From Sipunculus nudus (Eukaryota; Annelida; Sipuncula; Golfingiida; Sipunculidae), in the NCBI GenBank assembly GCA_026874595.1, contig CM049311.1:75404453-75468452 (forward strand): DNA of 64,000 bases. Reading direction: 5' to 3'. The first letter of the stretch is position 1. Each line of letters opens with the position of its first letter. The notes under the pieces were generated by a model that was given only the letters and a program-made list of their open reading frames with translations, made no database searches and was not told where the DNA came from. The translations under genes were made by a program, and so were the position numbers. Positions 58,791 to 64,000 of the stretch are shown here, piece by piece.

Positions 58791-60715
58791 ACTTGACTGC
58801 CAAATCTTTATCTTTTTATGAAAATGCCCCAGGGCATAACGGGAAGATGGCCAAAGGTCACGTGACTTTTGAATAAAACGCCAAATTTTCTCTTGGGTCT
58901 TTTCGACCTGAGGCGTCCGTTTGGAAGGGAACTGAATAGAAACTCACGTGCGTGAACATGTTTGTTTATTTTAACAATAAAAACAATGCAAATGTTGTCA
59001 GGACCACGTATATATACCACCCCATGCAAGCAAATACTAAGTATACAGTGACCAACCCAAACCCATAAATAATAAACCAGGATCCATTTCAACTCCTTTT
59101 CAGGCGTTTGTCATATTGATGGTTTTCTTTGATGAGTGGATCTTTGATGTAACTCACTGTGATGGCAACTCATTTGTTTCAACTTTTGCACGTGTCAAAT
59201 TTATTAATGTGTGTTCATGTGAAGATATTTTATTATGAAAAACCGCTAGTATATATAATATCAGATATATATGAATATAATATCAATTTGGGTATATTAA
59301 AACGGAACGAACTAACAGTTGTTATGTTTTCCAATATACATGCACGTTTATTTGCAATCAAATAACAGAAATGAGCATGCATTTATGTATTTACATATCA
59401 GTTTTTAATAAACTTAACGTGAAAATGTATATTTTTTACCAGCTCTCGCATGTCTCATTCATATTCATATGCATTTCTTTGGTGAGACATGCAGTCGCAG
59501 AATACATAAAGTGACCGTGCATTAATTACTTATTAATTGTGTATCTATATGCTGGTGATTATTATTTTTTTTAATTTAAACAAAAAAGAAGTGAATGTGA
59601 TGCCGCAATATCTCTTGAGGTCAGTCCATGCATGTATATATGTATTCCGCACATACAGGTCTAACCCCCTTTATAGGCCTATATAATCGCCGTCCACTCT
59701 CATGTTTGTATACGCGATTTTGATGCAATCAGCCAAACAGTTAACCCAACAAGTTAAACAGCAGTGCCAATAAGTTCATACATAGTCTAAAGCTTTCGAG
59801 GTCGAGCAAGGTCTTGATACACCATGCATTTATAGAAGAATGGGTTTAATTGCTCGGTTGGTGTTAACTCTCTTGGGAAATTTTCGGTATTTACCATAGG
59901 TATAGTTTATAAAATGTTTGCACTCTCCAATTTGCGAACAGAATTAAAGCGTCTGTGTGATGTTTGATAGAAACTTTATAATGAAACCTCGGGGGGGGGG
60001 GGGGGGGGTTACGCCAATGGTTCTTGCTTCATTTCGACAACACTATATATATAAAGGCCCGCTGGAAATCTGTTTTTTTTTTCGCGGTCTGATTGAACTC
60101 CATGCGTTTTTGACTGTACTATAGATGGATGCACCAAATGAAATTATGGAAAATGTTCACGGTGCATGTGACCAACCTTAGACTTGCAACTGTTATATGA
60201 TATATGCAGGGGACCGGTATTTCCTATTTTTAAGAAACCCGCGTGAATGAGTCGACTTTGGTCTCATGAAATCAAGTTCAGTACATAAAAACAGAACATA
60301 AAAACAAACATGGCACCTTCTATGTGGGTACAATATTCAGCATTCCCGTGAAAATGAGGTTACCTTTGGTGACATGCATGCATGTTGTCATTCCGTCCAC
60401 TTGAGGCTGTTTCGGCCGCGTAAGCGCTTCGGCCAAAATTGATAATAATTTTAAATTTGTTTTTTTGTTACAACTGGCTGTGGCCAGTAACATCCTTAAT
60501 ACACCAAACAATTGAAAATAATTTAAAATCACTGTAGCCACATATTTTGGAAGATTTTAGAATATTCACCTGCCTTTTTTTGTACGCATGAGCAGATAGT
60601 TAAGGAAATATATCAAAGGATTTTTGTATTCACATAATTATGTATATATAGAGTTAATGTTAAGAAGATATGTTAATAGATGTACTCGCGGTATATTCCG
60701 AATTTTTGTAGGAGC
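58790..60715. other. No gene seen between G/P and I
   Basis: AT-rich. Island H would be expected here but was not found. Poly-G at 59992-60008. Confidence 0.45.
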
Positions 60716-60925
60716 TTTTCAGTAAACTGAAGCTGTATATTTTGATCGACTGATCGATTCCAAGGGACATCATTAACGTGGCGAACTTGCAGGTACTTGA
60801 CTGAAGTATACGCGGCCATTCACACAAAATTGCCGGCCATATAACATGTCACTTCTAGACATACAACCACCTTGTCACTTCATTGGTATGTATAGGGTGT
60901 TCATGGGAGACCCGAGATGAACTCT
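60715..60925 (+). repeat. Island I, copy 2
   Basis: Matches 5645-5900: 'cacttctagacatacaacca' versus 'catttctagacatacaacga', and 'aaactgaagctgtat' versus 'aagatgaagctgcat'. Confidence 0.6.
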
Positions 60926-62078
60926 GGACACCGTTTTCCTTGTCAATGACACCAGTATGATATATATGAACGGTTCACACGCCCACCAGTAAACGTACGT
61001 CCCTCACCCAGAAAACATGAAGGAAATGGACCGTTACTCCCCATGGATAAATACCATCATGTATGCACTATTGTTACCCTTGCATACACTAACACGTCCT
61101 CCTCCATGGGTTAACCGAGACAGGTCGAGTCGGTGTATATATAATATATATACTAGTAACCTGTGAAATCCTATACTTTATGTATAAGATATATTCTTAC
61201 TGGAGGATTGTTGCTGACTTGAGGGTGATGGAAATATCAGGTGAAAGGTTAAAAAGCTCAGACCACAAATACGCTCGTGAAAGGGAGCGTTCTAACCAAC
61301 CATTTCAAATTCCTCAGAGAGGAGACACGTTCATGTTGCATGGCTGCTTCACATGATAAAGCTAATGATGCGTTTTGGTTTGTTTGTGCATGGTAAACTT
61401 AGCACCACTATTCATGTGTCATGTTTTATTGAATTCACATGCATTCTTTTTACTGCCATACAATGGTATTGACCTCCACAATCCTCAACGCAAACATCTC
61501 TGAATATTACTGAAGTTTGCTTCAGGATTTTTTAAACAATTTGTTTCGGGCCTCGACATGGGCTAGGGCTGGCACAAGGCCAGGAATTATAACTACGAAT
61601 GCCGGATGTCCCGGATTAAAATCTAGGAGTTAGATTACATTGCGATATTACCATATCTCTTTGGTCTGATTACAACTGTTTGCCCTGCTCGAGCCCTGGT
61701 GGTGAAACTCGGAGAATCTCACTATACAAAGCAGCGGTTAAAACGAAGGGGGATCTGGAACGACTGCAATTGTATATAACCGCTGCGTGAGTAGTGTATA
61801 TGTCACTGCTTATATAAAGTGTGTATGAGTAATTAAAGCGGTTAGACCCAAGAAGAACCCACGGTTGTCATTCTCATTGAAATTGACACCAGTGTCATGT
61901 GTAGGGTTCACAAGCACAGCAGCGTATATTACGCGTCCGAGCCTTCTGGGGAAATTTCTGCACAGCCTATAGCACAGCGTGTTCAACTCTCCCTGAGTTA
62001 TCTGGTACGGGGTCAGTCGGTGTATATAAACCCAATATAAACGGTTAATTGAATACTATATAAAGTTCAGTTAAGTAT

Positions 62079-62128
<50 letters not shown>

Positions 62129-63000
62129 GTGTTTTATGGGTATGAGTGCGTGCGCACATACTGAGGACAGTAATTGTATGATTTTCGAATTAAACATGGT
62201 AAACACATGCAATAACCGTTTAGTGGTTTTAAATGTTTGATTTTTAAGCGTTCTGGGAAGACCAGAAAAAATAAGATTTACCGCCTGACCAACGTTATCA
62301 CTACATGTCAGATTTCCTGGAATCACTGCATTCTTCCATGTCAAGGAGCCGTGAAACTTGCGTGGTTACGGGACTTGACTGTGACAACAAATCCACTTAA
62401 ATTCCCACACTCGATACATCAAGTATATTTGAACATTTATATTATGATGTTTTATATATATTCTACTCCTGCGTTACGTCTAGGCTTTTTTACACCCATT
62501 GCTGCATGGCACCATGCACGACCATGCATGACGGACACAATGCAAAACGTTCATGCCAATGATAAAACCACGGGGCAGCAAAAATAATTTCTTATTTTAT
62601 TTCAACTCAGGACTCCATGCAGGTGGAAGTGTCTTTTTTTCTGCCAGCGATTTTTGGTTTGTCTGTCATCAACCTTACTCAAATGTCATGAACATAATTA
62701 TTTGATGAGGTTTGTGGAGAGTTATTTATGGTAACACCCTGAATAAACCAACATTTTTTTAGAGTATTTATGTGTTCCTTTAAAGATTTTACTATTGGAT
62801 GAAATTGTGAGTGCATGTCGGCATGCAGACAGCGGAACCATTTATTGTCAATGTTGATAGCAATAAGCTAAAGGTTTTTAATTGAACTAAGACACACTTT
62901 CTCTTGGAACAAACAGTATACAGGACTTGCCAAGATTCCATCTACTTTGTTTTAATATATACAGCAGCATAAACATTTAACATTTTACATGCAATGCAGC
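60925..63000. other. No gene seen between islands I and J
   Basis: AT-rich noncoding with a (CT)n run. Small open frames around 62045-62587 overlap the run or lack protein features. Confidence 0.45.
62083..62123. repeat. (CT)n microsatellite
   Basis: About 20 CT dinucleotides. Confidence 0.95.
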
Positions 63001-63013
63001 TGAATAATTGGTG

Positions 63014-63090
63014 AAACAGGTAAACATGAGCGGGCACTTCAAAGACAACTTCTATTGTGCATGCTGGATTTAATGCTGCGTTCTATAAAT
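63014..63090 (+). repeat. Island J, partial copy 4
   Basis: 'acaggtaaacatgagcgggc' and 'acttcaaagacaacttctat' then 'tgtgcatgctggatttaatg' align with the third anchor of island J ('cgcacttcaaagacttcttt' at about 7497). Only this end is recognisable. It sits 2.2 kb after island I, as in the 5.6-7.6 kb region. Confidence 0.5.
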
Positions 63091-63125
63091 AAACAAAAAA
63101 GACCTCACATGTGGCCTTGTGACAC

Positions 63126-63126
63126 C

Positions 63127-63189
<63 letters not shown>
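63126..63189. repeat. (TA)n microsatellite
   Basis: About 31 TA dinucleotides. Confidence 0.95.
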
Positions 63190-63191
<2 letters not shown>

Positions 63192-64000
63192 AGGTTCTTT
63201 CATTTAAGTGTAAATATGTATACAGGATTTAAAAAAATGGCTCTTTTTATAAAGCATGCTTTAAAGGACTATAATTACTGCATGTCAAGCGTGTTTTAAT
63301 CAGTTTTTGTGTTATTATTAGAAGTGCGGCCAGGAGGAAGTTTTATTTTATTACATCTTTAATCTGGTATATAACAGCAAGGACCTGCTCTTTAATATAT
63401 ATAACCTTTTCTGGTTTTACATCACAGAGTTTATGCATGTATGCTCGTGGTTTTAAGATCCAAGTATATTTACAAAGGTTGTCATTATCAAACCATATAT
63501 ACCCGCGCACCATGTTATCCTTGATGTGACATATCAAAGCGTTATACAGGGCTTATTTCAGCTTATAATTCTTTTCCCATTCATTTATTTACCGTGTGTC
63601 CCTCTGCATGCCTTAGACTTTTCCATGCAGAATAAATATTATATTACAAACTTCCATCACTCCTGGTCAGTCAACAGATGATATACCCACAGCTGTAACT
63701 TCTAAAAGAAAAAGTTGCTTGTATTTTGTTTGATGCCAACGAGGCTGCATCTCCATGCATTTAGCAAAGTCCCTATACAACCCTCAGCATATACCCCTGC
63801 ATCAATGAACCATTTTACGCTAGAATTACATCTGATATATAGCGGGTAACAGCATCTGAATGGGGCAATATATATTTATATGTAACACAGGATATTACCT
63901 GTCACTCCATCTTCTTGAGTGACATTTGACCTTGAAACCGTATGGCAGTTGATGAAACGTGAAAAGATCTCATTATGATCATTATTGTCTGTGACAGACA
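63190..64000. other. No gene seen
   Basis: AT-rich sequence at the window end. Island K would be expected soon after this point if unit 2 continues. Confidence 0.45.

Noticed and set aside
1397-63189. Frames made of Tyr-Ile, Ser-Leu or Arg-Glu repeats at many places
   Set aside because: Direct translations of (TA)n, (TC)n and (GA)n microsatellites.
1-64000. tRNA, rRNA or bacterial-type operons
   Set aside because: Looked for tRNA T-loop-like GGTTCGA words with paired arms and for dense co-directional frames; found none that were convincing.

Overview
The window is eukaryotic nuclear DNA, most likely from a marine or other aquatic invertebrate. It is AT-rich and has long (TA)n, (CT)n and (GT)n microsatellites, poly-C/poly-G tracts, minisatellites, a decayed non-LTR retrotransposon of the Jockey/CR1/L2 type with an (AATA)n tail, and short inverted-repeat elements. 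There is no bacterial-style gene packing. I cannot name the species. No intact, recognisable protein-coding gene is visible. The coding-like material is retrotransposon ORF2 remnants (21.8-23.6 kb and 47.95-48.5 kb), a degenerate THAP zinc-finger exon (53.63 kb), two exon-like reading frames inside an inverted-repeat element (31.77 and 32.66 kb), and an unrecognised GC-rich reading frame on the minus strand (19.64-20.2 kb).

The dominant structure is a large, heavily diverged duplication. I found by eye a series of conserved islands (about 100-650 bp each, named A to M here) that recur two to four times, separated by sequence that no longer aligns. Their order is conserved: A-B-C-D-E-F-G-H-I-J-K-L-M. 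Unit 1 runs from A at 30.6 kb through B 35.1, C 37.2, D 37.7, E 38.2, F 39.4, G 39.6, H 41.0 and J 43.0 to M 45.9 kb. Unit 2 repeats A 48.96, B 51.5, C 52.4, D 53.0, E 55.5, F 56.8, G 58.1, I 60.7 and J 63.0 kb. The offset is about 15-20 kb. A third direct piece lies at 3.7-12.7 kb (H, I, J, K, L, M). Two rearranged pieces lie between: an inverted F-E-D-B block at 13.2-18.6 kb, and an inverted M-L-K-J block at 24.9-30.0 kb, which mirrors 7.0-12.7 kb.

Layout: 0-12.7 kb is an extra K copy, a GGATCC MITE, GGCGCC minisatellite and islands H-M, with a TATCGATA-rich MITE between L and M. 13-18.6 kb is inverted islands F, E, D and B with a 22-bp minisatellite. 19.6-20.5 kb is the GC-rich reading frame. 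21.8-23.6 kb is the retrotransposon. 24.9-30 kb is the inverted M-L-K-J block. 30.6-46.5 kb is unit 1, interrupted at 31.5-34.8 kb by a transposon nest. 48-48.5 kb is a retrotransposon 3' end. 49-63 kb is unit 2, with the THAP relic.

The islands have no convincing common coding capacity (K is a possible exception) and keep transcription-factor-like motifs. The simplest reading is an old tandem segmental duplication in which short functional elements, probably cis-regulatory or noncoding RNA, stayed conserved while the rest decayed. All alignments were made by eye; coordinates of island ends are approximate.
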